From Verrucomicrobiales bacterium (GTDB lineage Bacteria > Verrucomicrobiota > Verrucomicrobiae > Limisphaerales > UBA1100), in assembly GCA_002721895.1 (NCBI GenBank), contig PBLV01000011.1, positions 62,001-126,000 on the forward strand: a DNA stretch of 64,000 nucleotides. The letters are read 5' to 3'. The notes beneath the pieces were generated by a model that saw nothing but the letters and a program-made list of their open reading frames with translations, was not told where the DNA came from and searched no databases. Below, piece after piece: positions 63,996 to 64,000 of this stretch; position 1 is the stretch's first letter, and every line of letters begins with the position of its first letter. Both the position numbers and the translations under genes were made by a program.

Positions 63996-64000
63996 GCTAT

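Overview
The window looks like a chromosomal segment of a Verrucomicrobiota bacterium, possibly close to the Limisphaerales/Pedosphaera group. This is inferred from gene content: a PSCyt1/DUF1549/DUF1553 giant protein paired with a DUF1501 protein, pseudopilins with a [14 protein letters not shown] leader, many Tat-secreted enzymes, a menaquinone futalosine-pathway gene (mqnD), and DUF1802 and DUF1844 proteins. TGA is an ordinary stop for most genes here, yet two genes carry an in-frame TGA exactly at a known redox-active position. I read both as selenoproteins.

Layout. 1-5.9 kb: an ECF sigma factor running off the left edge, a small secreted protein, an FHA-GAF sensor with a truncated GAF duplicate, a secreted zinc peptidase, and a sarcosine-oxidase-like/enolase-superfamily pair. 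5.9-12.5 kb: Tat-exported intradiol dioxygenase and TIM-barrel proteins, a 53-residue basic ORF, then a cluster of HlyD-like adaptor, alpha/alpha-toroid protein and EF-hand deiodinase-like selenoprotein, followed by two small secreted proteins. 12.5-16.8 kb: a leftward operon (MIF-type tautomerase, LolD-like ATPase, FtsX-like permease, zinc-type binding protein) and a second secreted zinc peptidase. 16.8-19.3 kb: an intergenic stretch with a phased array of short palindromes and a 131-bp MITE/REP-like element flanked by 7-bp direct repeats, then a lipoprotein and a pseudopilin-lipase fusion. 19.5-26.1 kb: the giant cytochrome/WD40/DUF1549/DUF1553 gene with its DUF1501 partner.

26-36 kb: sugar-acid dehydratase, Lrp regulator, ispE, tatC with a histidine-rich extension, tatA, and a Tol-Pal operon with two pal genes. 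36.5-47 kb: two housekeeping operons (coiled-coil protein, moaA, metF, coaE, glgB; and DUF1802, maf, serA, PPIase) with a DUF1844 gene between them. 47-54.5 kb: a nucleoside-type MFS transporter, initiator tRNA, the Sec-peroxiredoxin at the end of a panE-gltX-pgsA run, HU, aguB and gluQ. 54.5-64 kb: a pseudopilin pair, a five-gene oligopeptide ABC operon, mqnD and an aldo/keto reductase.

The strongest discoveries are the two UGA-interrupted genes (10721-11503 and 48794-49276). Conventional gene calling would split or truncate both. They imply that the genome encodes SelA/SelB/SelC/SelD elsewhere; none of these is in the window. No CRISPR array, prophage, rRNA or intact insertion sequence was seen.
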